This document shows positions 8,023 to 16,166 of a DNA stretch of 64,000 nt, piece after piece (the stretch's first letter is position 1; each line of letters starts with the position of its first letter). The stretch comes from JALCLA01 sp965653565. Lineage in GTDB: Bacteria > Pseudomonadota > Gammaproteobacteria > Xanthomonadales > Xanthomonadaceae. The position numbers were made by a program, and so were the translations under genes. The notes below the pieces were generated by a model. That model saw only the letters and a program-made list of their open reading frames with translations. It had not been told where the DNA came from and searched no databases. The stretch is from positions 30,799-94,798 of the forward strand of contig CBFHAI010000014.1 of assembly GCA_965653565.1 (NCBI GenBank). Direction: 5' to 3'.

Positions 8023-8316
8023 TCAGTCGCCTTCGACCGCGTCGATCCACTCGCGACGAATGAGGATGCGGCCGTGTTCCTGGTTCGCGGCGACGACGGC
8101 ATCGCCGGAAATTTCCTTCACCACGCCGGGGATGCTCTGGCCCTTGATATGGAAGACCAGGCCGCGCTTGTTGTCGCGGCTGTTGGCGAGCATGCCGTCG
8201 AGCTGCTGTTCGAAAGTCTTGCCGGCGGCGGGGGCGGCTTCGGGAGCGGCGACCGCGAACGAAGCGGCCAGGGCGAGCGCGATGGGCGCGGCATAGAAAG
8301 CGGTGCGCAGACTCAT
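8023..8316 (-). CDS. Small exported protein, paralogue of the following gene
   Basis: 97 residues: a signal peptide (MSLRTAFYAAPIALALAASFAVAA), a short linker, then GLVFHIKGQSIPGVVKEI, SGDAVVAANQEHGRILIRRE and the end WIDAVEGD. The order of short beta strands (hydrophobic pair, G-V-V turn, D/W-A/V-V-V strand, ILI/ILL strand, acidic I-x-x-A/E end) mirrors the 7655-7966 product, so the two are probably tandem paralogues despite low identity. Its ATG overlaps the stop of the upstream lipoprotein gene (ATGA), implying coupled translation and a joint envelope role. Function unknown. Confidence 0.7.
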   Translation of the reverse strand: MSLRTAFYAAPIALALAASFAVAAPEAAPAAGKTFEQQLDGMLANSRDNKRGLVFHIKGQSIPGVVKEISGDAVVAANQEHGRILIRREWIDAVEGD

Positions 8317-9551
8317 GGGGTTTCTCCGGGTGGGTTCGACGGGGCGCGCGCCAGATCGAGCCACACGAGGTGGTGATCGGATGCGTCGGCCCAGGGAACG
8401 TGCAGCTGGGGAGAAACCGGCCAGAAAATTCCGCCGTCGGTGACGGCCAATCCGCGCGACGGCAAGACATAATCGAGGCGCAGCGTGCCGGCCTGCGGAC
8501 CGAAGTCGCCGGTGTGCCAATGGGTGTCACCACTGCGCGGCAAACCGTAGTCGGCGGCACGTGCGGCGCCGCCGTCGGCACGCGGCACGAAGCTCGAATC
8601 GACGCGCGGATGCGCCAGCAATGCGGCGATCGTCGCGTGATCGCCGTCGCCGTCGTTGGCATCGGCGTTCTGATCGCCGGCGATCACGAACTGCGCATCG
8701 CCGGAAAGCGCGCCACAGCGGCCGCGATCGTCGCACAGCCACGATTTGTCGCCTTCGCCATCGAGATATTCCAGCCAGAGCCTGATCTCGTCGCTGTTGC
8801 GCAGGCCATTGCGATTTTCCGCGCCGTCGAACACCGGCGGCGTCGGATGCGACACGAGGAAATGAACTTCGCCGAGCGGTGTGGCGATGGGCAGATCCCA
8901 GTGCGATTTCGACGACAGCCGCAATTGTTCCCAGGTGGCGTCCGGATGGAACGGCGTGCCGTCCGGATTCATCGGCCGCGACGCGTTCGGCAGATCCTTC
9001 CAGCGCAGATGCTGGAACGTGCGCGCGTTCGCCGCGTCGATCGGAAAACGCGACAGCACCAGCATGCCGTATTGCCCCGGATAACGGCCGAATCCCCAGG
9101 CATCGTCGGGGCCGCCGATTTCACCGTCGCCGTTCAGATCCAACCCGCTCGGCTCGCCGGTATTGACCGGTGCGAAGTAGCGATGCTCGTAGCGGATCGG
9201 CATCTGGCCCGATTGCGATACGTCGAGATAGCGCGCCTGGAAAAGATCGGCGGCGCGGCCTTCGTCGTCGTAGTCGAATTCGTTGAGCAGCAGGACATCC
9301 GGCCGCAGATGCTGGATCACGGTGGCGATGCGCCTGGCGCGCTCGTCGTCGTTCTCCAGGCGCTGGATCAGGCCGCCGGCGACATCGGCATAGAACGACA
9401 CGTTGTAGGTCGCGAAGCGCACCGTCGGCGCCGGCGGTGGCGGCGTGTCCGCGATGGCGGCGGTCGCGGCGGTCTGGGCGTCGGCCGCGTCGCGCTGGCA
9501 ACCGGCGATCGGCAAGGTCATGGCGAGCAGGAGCAGCAGGAAGATGCGCAT
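8313..9551 (-). CDS. Lipoprotein of the endonuclease/exonuclease/phosphatase superfamily
   Basis: 412 residues from ATG 9551. The N-terminus MRIFLLLLLAMTLPIAGC is a lipoprotein signal with lipobox IAGC (C18). The rest has the metal-dependent EEP fold: ATYNVSFY, LLNEFDYD (metal-binding Glu), GDQNAD (the GDxN motif) and the terminal ASDHHLVWLDL (SDH catalytic motif). Homologues cleave DNA, RNA, phospholipids or inositol phosphates, so the substrate cannot be named. The lipid anchor places it in the envelope, which favours extracellular nucleic acid or phosphoester scavenging. The calcium-like loop DLNGDGEIGGPDDA is an insertion. Its stop overlaps the next gene's ATG; bpt ends 32 nt upstream. 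Confidence 0.85.
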   Translation of the reverse strand: MRIFLLLLLAMTLPIAGCQRDAADAQTAATAAIADTPPPPAPTVRFATYNVSFYADVAGGLIQRLENDDERARRIATVIQHLRPDVLLLNEFDYDDEGRAADLFQARYLDVSQSGQMPIRYEHRYFAPVNTGEPSGLDLNGDGEIGGPDDAWGFGRYPGQYGMLVLSRFPIDAANARTFQHLRWKDLPNASRPMNPDGTPFHPDATWEQLRLSSKSHWDLPIATPLGEVHFLVSHPTPPVFDGAENRNGLRNSDEIRLWLEYLDGEGDKSWLCDDRGRCGALSGDAQFVIAGDQNADANDGDGDHATIAALLAHPRVDSSFVPRADGGAARAADYGLPRSGDTHWHTGDFGPQAGTLRLDYVLPSRGLAVTDGGIFWPVSPQLHVPWADASDHHLVWLDLARAPSNPPGETP

Positions 9552-9583
9552 GCGGCCGATTGTGGCACGCGTCTGCGACGGCT

Positions 9584-10279
9584 TCACTGCCAGCCGTTTT
9601 CTCCGAGCCGCTGCAGCGGCTGGAACCGCGATTTGTAATGCATCTTCGGATGCCCGTCGATCCAGTAACCCAGATACAAATGCGGCAGGCTTTGCGCGCG
9701 GGCGAGTGCGATCTGGCGCAGGATCGCGCAGGTGCCGAGGCTGCGCGCGGCGTGATCGGGCGAGAAGAAGGTGTACACCGCCGACAAACCCTGCGGCAGG
9801 AAATCGGTGACGGCCACGGCGAGCAGTTCATCGCCCGCGCGCAATTCGACGAAGCGCGTCGGGCTCCACGGACTGGCGAGAAAACGCTCGAAATCTTCTT
9901 CCGCCGGATCGTCCATGCCGCCGCCCGCATGACGCGCCGCGAGATAGCGCCGGTACAGCGCGAAGTTCTCGTCGGTGCGCGCGGCGGGCGCCACGTGCAT
10001 GGTCAGATCTTCGTTGCGCTTGATGCAGCGGCGCTGGCTGCGGTCGGGCACGAATTCACCCACCGCCACGCGCGCCGCGACACAGGCGCGGCAGGTCGCG
10101 CAATGCGGTCGATACACATGCCCGCCCGAACGGCGGAACCCGCGCTCCACCGCCATCCCGTACACCTGCGGCAAGCCGCGCGCGAGTGGATCGATCACCA
10201 GATTGCGCGCGGTTTTGCCGGCGAAGTAGCCGCAGGGATGCTCCAGGGTCTGGAACACGCGGATGAGGTCGGATTTCAT
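9584..10279 (-). CDS. bpt: Aspartate/glutamate leucyltransferase (Bpt)
   Basis: Transfers leucine from Leu-tRNA to proteins with N-terminal Asp or Glu, marking them for ClpS/ClpAP degradation in the bacterial N-end rule. The 231-residue product has the arginyl/leucyl-transferase layout: N-terminal LEHPCGYFAGKTARN, the cysteine cluster PHCATCRACVAARV, RSQRRCIKRNEDL, and the GNAT-like C-terminal part YLGYWIDGHPKMHYKSRF. Length and motifs fit bacterial Bpt rather than eukaryotic ATE1. First gene of a minus-strand group. A palindromic repeat separates it from the NUDIX gene. Confidence 0.93.
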   Translation of the reverse strand: MKSDLIRVFQTLEHPCGYFAGKTARNLVIDPLARGLPQVYGMAVERGFRRSGGHVYRPHCATCRACVAARVAVGEFVPDRSQRRCIKRNEDLTMHVAPAARTDENFALYRRYLAARHAGGGMDDPAEEDFERFLASPWSPTRFVELRAGDELLAVAVTDFLPQGLSAVYTFFSPDHAARSLGTCAILRQIALARAQSLPHLYLGYWIDGHPKMHYKSRFQPLQRLGENGWQ

Positions 10280-10309
10280 GCGTACATCATCGCGCGTTTT
10301 TGGAAAGCA

Positions 10310-10408
10310 GGGATTAGGGGTTAGTACCTAGGGCGGCTTCGTGCGAGGTCGGCGCGCAGCGATGCGTTTCGGTCGGGGCGCCCTCGCTACTCGCCCCTGC
10401 TCTTCCCC
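10310..10408. repeat. Palindromic intergenic element, copy C (NUDIX 3' end)
   Basis: Left arm 10310-10336 (GGGATTAGGGGTTAGTACC...). Right arm from 10378 (GCGCCCTCGCTACTCGCCCC...). The interior of about 41 nt is not obviously related to copies A and B beyond GTTTCGGTC. The right arm encodes the last six codons and the stop of the minus-strand NUDIX gene. Confidence 0.75.
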
Positions 10409-10950
10409 TGCTCCACCAGCCACTTCCGCGCCATGCGCCGCACCGACGCATCGGCCGACTCATCGTGCGCCACATCCACCACCGGCCGCCACGCCAGCGC
10501 GTGCGATTCCTCGCTCACCACGAAGCGTTCGTCGGCGCCGGCGCGCACCACGTAGCGGACGTCGTAGTGATAGTGATCGGGGTCGGATTTGCGGGCCGGG
10601 ATCAGATGGCGATCCAGGTCGAAAATGGCGCGGCTAGGTAAGCGCAGATTCGGCACACCGGTTTCCTCTTCGGCTTCGCGCAGCGCGACGCCGGGCAGAT
10701 CGGCATCGCCATCGGCGTGGCCCCCGGGCTGCAGCCACAGTTCGAGTTTGCGGTGATGGGTCAGCAGCACGCGGTCGCCGTCCTCGCTCACCACCCAGGC
10801 CGAGCCGGTGAAATGGCCCGGCGCGTGGCGGCGTTCGAAGACCTCGGCGGAGGACTGCAGGAAGGCTTCGAATTGCGCGACGGTGTCGGCGTCTTGCGGA
10901 TGGCGCGCGAGGTAGTCGGCGAAGGCGGCGGCGAGTTCGGGATGCGTCAC
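10387..10950 (-). CDS. NUDIX hydrolase
   Basis: 187 residues from GTG 10950 (MTHPELAAAFADYLARHPQD), preferred over a TTG 57 nt upstream because the extra N-terminal residues look unstructured. The NUDIX box is GHADGDADLPGVALREAEEETGV split around G and REAEEETGV: all core residues of G-x5-E-x7-REUxEExGU are present except the first Glu, which is Ala. That replacement is tolerated in some NUDIX subgroups. Members hydrolyse nucleoside diphosphates linked to another moiety; the substrate here is unknown. The C-terminus (GKSRGE) and the stop lie inside a palindromic repeat arm. It is divergent from the permease gene. Confidence 0.85.
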   Translation of the reverse strand: MTHPELAAAFADYLARHPQDADTVAQFEAFLQSSAEVFERRHAPGHFTGSAWVVSEDGDRVLLTHHRKLELWLQPGGHADGDADLPGVALREAEEETGVPNLRLPSRAIFDLDRHLIPARKSDPDHYHYDVRYVVRAGADERFVVSEESHALAWRPVVDVAHDESADASVRRMARKWLVEQGKSRGE

Positions 10951-11120
10951 GGCGGTCGATCGGCTGAACACAAAGGGGGCAAAGCATAGCCGCTGCACTC
11001 GTCGCAACGCGGCTTGCCGCTCCCAGCGGGCTGGGCTAAGGTTGCCCGTCGCGCCGCTCAGCGGGGAGCGTCGGCCACGGTTGGCCGGCTTGCGACGCCG
11101 ATTTTCACGGGGAAGTCCAC

Positions 11121-12686
11121 ATGCTATTCACGCGCGTCAAACCGCTCGACCAGATTCTCGCGACCGCCGAACGCAAAAGCCTCAAACGCCAGCTAGGCCC
11201 GGTGCAGCTGACCATGCTCGGCATCGGCGCCATCATCGGCACCGGTATTTTCGTGCTCACCGCCGAGGCGGGCCAGAAGGCCGGCCCCGCGATGATGGTG
11301 GCGTTCGTGATCGCCGCGCTGGTCTGCGCGCTGGCGGCGCTGGCCTACGCCGAACTGGCGTCGATGCTGCCGGTGTCCGGCTCGGCCTACACCTACACCT
11401 ACGGCGTGCTGGGCGAGACGCTGGCGTGGCTGGTCGGCTGGGCCCTGGTGCTCGAGTACGCGATCGCGGCGGGCGCCGTTTCGGTGGGCTGGTCGGGCTA
11501 TATGAACGGGCTGCTCGCGCACAGCAATTTATTCGGGGCGGTGGAGCCTGGGGCGCTGGCGATTCCCGTCGCGCTGCGCACCGGTCCGTTCGACGGCGGC
11601 ACCTTCAATCTGCTGGCCTTCCTGATCGCGCTGGTCGTCACCTATCTGCTGGTGATCGGCACCTCGAAGTCGGCGAAAGTGAACGCGGTGCTGGTCGCCG
11701 TGAAAGTCACCGCACTCACCGCCTTCATCATCATCGCGCTGCCCGCCACGCAGGCGGAAAACTACACGCCGTTCTTCCCGACCGGCTGGGGCAGCCCGCT
11801 CGGCGGCATCGGCGTGCTCGGTGCGGCGGCTTCGATCTTCTTCGCCTACGTCGGTTTCGACGCGGTGTCCACCGCGGCCGAAGAAACCAAGAATCCGAAT
11901 CGCAACATCCCGATCGGACTGATCGCCTCGCTCGGCGTGTGCACGATCTTCTATCTGCTGGTCGGCTACAGCGCGGTCGGCGCGATGGGTTCGCAGCCGA
12001 TGTTCGGCGCCGACGGCCTGGCTCTGCTGCCGGGCAGCAAGGAACTGGCCGCCGCCTGCGCCGGCTCCGACGCGCTGGTGTGCAGCCGCGAACCGCTGGC
12101 GCACGTGCTGCGCATGATCGGCTGGGGCAAGATGGGCAATGTGATCGGCATCGCGGCCGCCATCGCGCTGCCGTCGGTGATCCTGATGATGATCTACGGC
12201 CAGACCCGCATCTTCTTCACCATGTCGCGCGACGGCCTGCTGCCCGAAGTGCTCTCGCGCGTGCATCCGAAGTACCACACGCCGCACGTGATCACGATCA
12301 TCACCGGCGTGTTCGTCTCGCTGTTCGCCGCCATCTTCCCGGTTGGCGTGCTGGCCGACATCTCCAACTCCGGCACGCTGTTCGCGTTCTTCATGGTGTC
12401 GATCGGCGTGATGGTGCTGCGCGTCAAGCAGCCGGATCGTCCGCGTCCGTTCCGCACGCCGTTCGTGTGGGTGGTGTGCCCGCTGGCGGTGGCCGGCTGT
12501 CTGCTGCTGTTCCTGAACCTGTCGAGCTACACGCTGAGCCTGTTCTTCGGCTGGGCGGTGATCGGCGTGGTGGTGTATGCGCTGTACGGCTATCGCCACA
12601 GCGATATCGCGCGCGGCGTGGTGCCGCAGGGCGAGAAGCTGGCACCGGCGCCGGCCTTCCACGAAGGTCCCGATCCGGGCCCGTGA
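11121..12686 (+). CDS. APC-superfamily amino-acid permease (cationic amino-acid transporter type)
   Basis: Inner-membrane secondary transporter of 521 residues with about 12 hydrophobic segments. The first transmembrane helix carries the APC substrate-binding signature GIGAIIGTGIFVLTA (about residues 34-48), and FAYVGFDAVSTAAEETKNPNRNIP is the conserved region of the cationic amino-acid/YfnA-YhdG group. The segment MYGQTRIFFTMSRDGLLP-like motif is also typical. Substrate is inferred only from the family. GGGGAAG precedes the ATG by 6 nt. A strong terminator follows at 12713, so the gene is probably monocistronic. Confidence 0.9.
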   Translation: MLFTRVKPLDQILATAERKSLKRQLGPVQLTMLGIGAIIGTGIFVLTAEAGQKAGPAMMVAFVIAALVCALAALAYAELASMLPVSGSAYTYTYGVLGETLAWLVGWALVLEYAIAAGAVSVGWSGYMNGLLAHSNLFGAVEPGALAIPVALRTGPFDGGTFNLLAFLIALVVTYLLVIGTSKSAKVNAVLVAVKVTALTAFIIIALPATQAENYTPFFPTGWGSPLGGIGVLGAAASIFFAYVGFDAVSTAAEETKNPNRNIPIGLIASLGVCTIFYLLVGYSAVGAMGSQPMFGADGLALLPGSKELAAACAGSDALVCSREPLAHVLRMIGWGKMGNVIGIAAAIALPSVILMMIYGQTRIFFTMSRDGLLPEVLSRVHPKYHTPHVITIITGVFVSLFAAIFPVGVLADISNSGTLFAFFMVSIGVMVLRVKQPDRPRPFRTPFVWVVCPLAVAGCLLLFLNLSSYTLSLFFGWAVIGVVVYALYGYRHSDIARGVVPQGEKLAPAPAFHEGPDPGP

Positions 12687-12712
12687 TGCGCCGATAGTCG
12701 CAACGCGAGAAC

Positions 12713-12742
12713 ACGAAGGCGCGGAGCGATCCGCGCCTTCGT
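12713..12742 (+). terminator. Terminator hairpin after the permease gene
   Basis: ACGAAGGCGCGG, loop AGCGAT, CCGCGCCTTCGT: a perfect 12-bp stem starting 27 nt after the stop codon, followed by CGTTTCC. The T-run is short, but position and stem strength support an intrinsic terminator. Confidence 0.75.
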
Positions 12743-12886
12743 CGTTTCCGGGCGCTGCTCACTCGCGCGCCGCGCATGCAGGTCGTCAGGCGCGCCGCCG
12801 AGCATGGCTTTGGGCACGCGCCTTTCGCGCAGCGTGCGTCTAGCGTCGATGCACGCGTCGCCGCTGCGCGGCGCCTGGGGTAGTCG

Positions 12887-14341
12887 ATGAAATCGCCGGC
12901 ACTTGGCGCGTTGCGTATCGCGTGGCTGATCGGACTCGTGGCGCTGGCGTCGAACGTCGGCGCGGCGCAGCAGGATCCCTTCGAAGGCAAATGGCTCGGC
13001 CAAATCGGTTCGCCGAAGGAGCGCATCGAAGTCGGCCTCGAATTCAAGCGACTGCCCGACGGTCAACTCGGCCTGCTGCTGACGCAGCCGATCTCCAACC
13101 AGTTCGGCGCCGACGTCGGCGCAGTGCAGCGCGACGGCGACACCGTGCGCAGCGAAGCGCTGTTCCTCGAGCTCACTTTGAAGGACGGTGCACTCACCGG
13201 CCACTTTCCCGGCCCGAAAAGTCCGGCCGTGTTGAAACGCGTCGACGCGCTGCCGGCCGAACCGCCGATTCCGGCCGTACCCACCGGTCCCGAACCGCGC
13301 TGGCAGGTGCGCCTGGGCGGACAGATTTTTGCGTCGCCCGTGGTGGCGGATGGCGTGGTTTTCATCGGCACGTCCGGCGGCGTATTCAATGCGGTGAATG
13401 CGCGCGACGGCAGCTTCGCCTGGACCTTCGCCGCCGGCTGCGCGATCTACGGCGCCGCCGCCGTCGACGACGCGGTCTATTTCGGCTGCGACGACGGCCA
13501 TCTCTACAAACTCGATCGCAAGACCGGCAAGCAACAGTGGCGCTACCGTTTGAGCGACGCGGTGTCGCGCGTGCTGCCGCATCCGCAGGTGTTCGCATGG
13601 GAATGGCAGGCACCCGAACCGGTGGTCGCCGACGGCGTGGTTTATCTCGGCGCAGCCGACGGCGGCTTCCACGCGGTCGATGCGAACACCGGTGCGCGCC
13701 GCTGGCGTTTCGATACCGGCGCTGCGATCCACAACGGCGCCGCCATCGACGGTGCGCGCGTGGTGGTCGGCAGTTCCGATCATTTCGTGTATTCGCTCGA
13801 GCGCGCCAGCGGCAAGGAACTTTGGCGCGTCGATACGCGCGCCGCCATCGATGCGACGCCGGTGCTGCACGATGGCCGCGTGCTGGTCGGCAATCGGGGC
13901 GCCGGCCTGTATTCGCTCGACGCGGCCACCGGCGCCGAACAATGGCGCCTGTATTTCTGGGGCTCGTGGGTCGAATCGACGCCGGTGGTGGCCGACGGCA
14001 CGATCTACATCGGTTCGTCCGACCTGCGCCGCGTCAGCGCGATCGATCCGGCCAACGGCCACGTCCGCCGGCGTACCGATGTCTACGGCTGGAGCTGGGG
14101 CACGCCGCTGGTGCGCGGCGACCGGCTCTACGTCGGCGCCGCCGGCGGCGCGCCGTACTTCATCGAGCACAAGGCTAGCTTTTCGACGCTCGATCGCCAC
14201 AGCGGCCGCCTGCTCACGCGCCGCCCGCTGCACGACACCGGCGGCCACCAATGGGGCATCGCCGGGTCGCCTGTGCTTGCCGGTGAAAACATCGTCGTGG
14301 CAACGATTGCAGGCGCGCTTCACGGCTTCTCCCCCGAATGA
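12887..14341 (+). CDS. Exported PQQ-type (BamB-like) beta-propeller protein
   Basis: 484 residues with a signal peptide (cleavage about residue 26, ASNVGAAQ) and a distinct N-terminal domain (FEGKWLGQIGSPKERIEV, to about residue 125). A beta-propeller follows, built from repeats of the PQQ-like type: repeated SPVVADGVVFIG, DGHLYKLDRKTGKQQWRY, DGGFHAVDANTGARRWRF, FVYSLERASGKELWRV, GLYSLDAATGAEQWRL. At least six blades are visible. Such proteins are dehydrogenases or non-enzymatic scaffolds; the absence of a recognisable quinoprotein catalytic Asp or heme site favours a scaffold or binding role in the periplasm. It is not BamB itself, lacking the lipobox and usual der neighbourhood. Monocistronic by context. 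Confidence 0.8.
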   Translation: MKSPALGALRIAWLIGLVALASNVGAAQQDPFEGKWLGQIGSPKERIEVGLEFKRLPDGQLGLLLTQPISNQFGADVGAVQRDGDTVRSEALFLELTLKDGALTGHFPGPKSPAVLKRVDALPAEPPIPAVPTGPEPRWQVRLGGQIFASPVVADGVVFIGTSGGVFNAVNARDGSFAWTFAAGCAIYGAAAVDDAVYFGCDDGHLYKLDRKTGKQQWRYRLSDAVSRVLPHPQVFAWEWQAPEPVVADGVVYLGAADGGFHAVDANTGARRWRFDTGAAIHNGAAIDGARVVVGSSDHFVYSLERASGKELWRVDTRAAIDATPVLHDGRVLVGNRGAGLYSLDAATGAEQWRLYFWGSWVESTPVVADGTIYIGSSDLRRVSAIDPANGHVRRRTDVYGWSWGTPLVRGDRLYVGAAGGAPYFIEHKASFSTLDRHSGRLLTRRPLHDTGGHQWGIAGSPVLAGENIVVATIAGALHGFSPE

Positions 14342-14575
14342 TCGCCGGCTCGATGCGAACCCATCGATGCGAACCCGACCGCAACCGAGTCGCCGCCCTC
14401 GACTGCGGCCTCGGCGGTAATCGTTCTTCACCGCCCGGCATCAAAAAAACGCGCACGCGCGCATCGATGCAGCTACCATGCCGAGGTAAGCGTGCAGCGA
14501 CGCAGATCGTCTCGCACCGCCGGCGGCTACCGAGCGCTTCCGGGATGACTCCGTTCCGCTGCCCAGGCAGGCTCG

Positions 14576-16057
14576 ATGACCGACGACAAACAGGCCGGCA
14601 CCGACATCGCCGAACCTTCCGGTGGCGTGCAAAGCGGGCTTGAGTTTCCCATCGTCGGCATCGGCGCTTCCGCCGGCGGATTGCTGGCCCTGCGCAAATT
14701 CTTCGAACTCACGCCCACCAACACGGGCATGGCGTTCGTCGTCATCCTGCATCTGTCGCCGAAACACGAAAGCACGGCCGATGCGGTGCTGGCGCAAGTC
14801 ACGCGCATGCCGGTACTGCAGGTGCGCCAGCCGGTCAGGATCGAACCCGATCACGTCTATGTGATCTCGCCGCGCAACGATCTGCGCATGGTCGACGGCA
14901 TCCTGAGCGCGGAAGAAGCGCGGCGGCCGCGCGGCCAGCCGGTCGCGGTCGATCTGTTCTTCCGCACCCTGGCCGATACGCACGGCGACAAGGCCGTCGG
15001 CGTGGTGTTGTCGGGCACCGGCTCCGACGGTGCGTTAGGCATCGCGCGGGTCAAGGAACAAGGCGGCGTCACGCTCGCGCAATTGCCGGAAGATTGCGAA
15101 TACGACGACATGCCGCGCAACGCGATGGCCACCGGCAAGGTGGATTTCGTGCTGCCGGTCACCGAGATGCCGCAGCGGCTGCTGCAGTTGTGGGACAACG
15201 CGCGGCGCATCCGGCTGTCGACCGCCGGCGGCACCACGGTGATGCACAAGCAGCCCGACGTGCGGCTCGAATCGGAGCAGGCGCTGCGCGAAATCCTGGA
15301 AATGCTGCTGTTCCGCTGTGGCCACGATTTCCGCCACTACGAGCGCGCCACCGTGCTGCGCGGCATCGAGCGCCGGCTGCAGGTGAATATGCTGGCCGAC
15401 CTGCCGGCTTATCGCGTTTTCCTCACGCACAATCCGAGCGAAACGCGCGCGCTGCTCGACGACCTGCTGATCAGCGTCACCAGTTTTTACCGCGATCGCG
15501 AAGCTCCCGCTGAAGCGGTCTTCGGCGTGGCGCAACGAGATGATGTCGAAGAAGGTGAGCACGGCCCCTTTATCGACTTCGCCGCCTGCTGTGCATTGGG
15601 CGAGCCGTGCAGCGCCGACGCCGCCGCGCCGCGCCCGCTGGAACAGCCACCGGCCGGCAGCATCGAGCCCAGGCTCGGCGGTTTGCGCGTGCTGGTGGTG
15701 GAAGACTCGATCGACGCCGCCGGCGCGCTGCGCGTGCTGCTGCAACTCGAAGGCGCCGACGTCACCGTCGCGCACGACGGCGTCGAAGGCCTGCGCTGCC
15801 TGGCCGACGATCGGTTCGACCTGGTGCTGTCCGACATCGGCATGCCCGGCATGGACGGCTACGAATTCGTCGCCAACCTGCGCCAACAAGAAAACTCCCG
15901 CAACCTCCCCGCCATCGCCCTCACCGGCTTCGCCCGCGAACCCGATATCGCACAGGCGATCCGCGCGGGCTTCGATGCGCATGTGAGCAAGCCGGTGTCG
16001 CTGGATGAGTTGGTGGAATTGATTCTGCGGGTGGGGAAGAAGAGAAGTAGGGATTAG
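14576..16057 (+). pseudogene. Collapsed CheB-CheR-receiver hybrid protein (internal deletion)
   Basis: The 493-codon frame is intact but the architecture is not. Residues 23-220 are a full CheB methylesterase domain with S32 (GIGASAGG), H64 and D151 (GTGSDG). Residues 238-310 are the N-terminal part of a CheR methyltransferase (LRGIERRLQVNM, LLISVTSFYRDREA). CheR then stops before its SAM-binding core. Residues 370-488 are a receiver domain with phosphoacceptor D420 (LSDIGMPGMDG). Typical CheB/CheR fusions run over 1000 residues with PAS and kinase domains here. Antisense translation of about 15505-15590 gives GAVLTFFDI and LRHAEDRF, matching the PAS-exit motif of such hybrids, so a piece of the missing middle seems to remain inverted. 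The stop lies in a repeat arm. It may still be expressed; function doubtful. Confidence 0.7.
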
Positions 16058-16143
16058 GGGCGAGTGGCGAGGGCGCACGTGTGTGCGTTGTGGGTTACTC
16101 CAGTCTCACGAGCAGCGCGCCCTCGCTACTCATCCCTAACCCC
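16050..16143. repeat. Palindromic intergenic element, copy D
   Basis: Left arm 16050-16076 (GGGATTAGGGGCGAGTGG...AGGGCGC), right arm 16117-16143 (GCGCCCTCGCTACTCATCCC...). The left arm supplies the last codons and the TAG stop of the CheB/CheR hybrid gene. It sits between two convergent genes. Confidence 0.8.
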
Positions 16144-16166
16144 TGCTTCATTCATGAACCGACCAA

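Noticed and set aside
10951..11007. NUDIX gene start at TTG 11007
   Set aside because: The 19 extra residues are Arg/Cys-rich and unlike the family; GTG 10950 begins the conserved-looking MTHPELAAAF segment.
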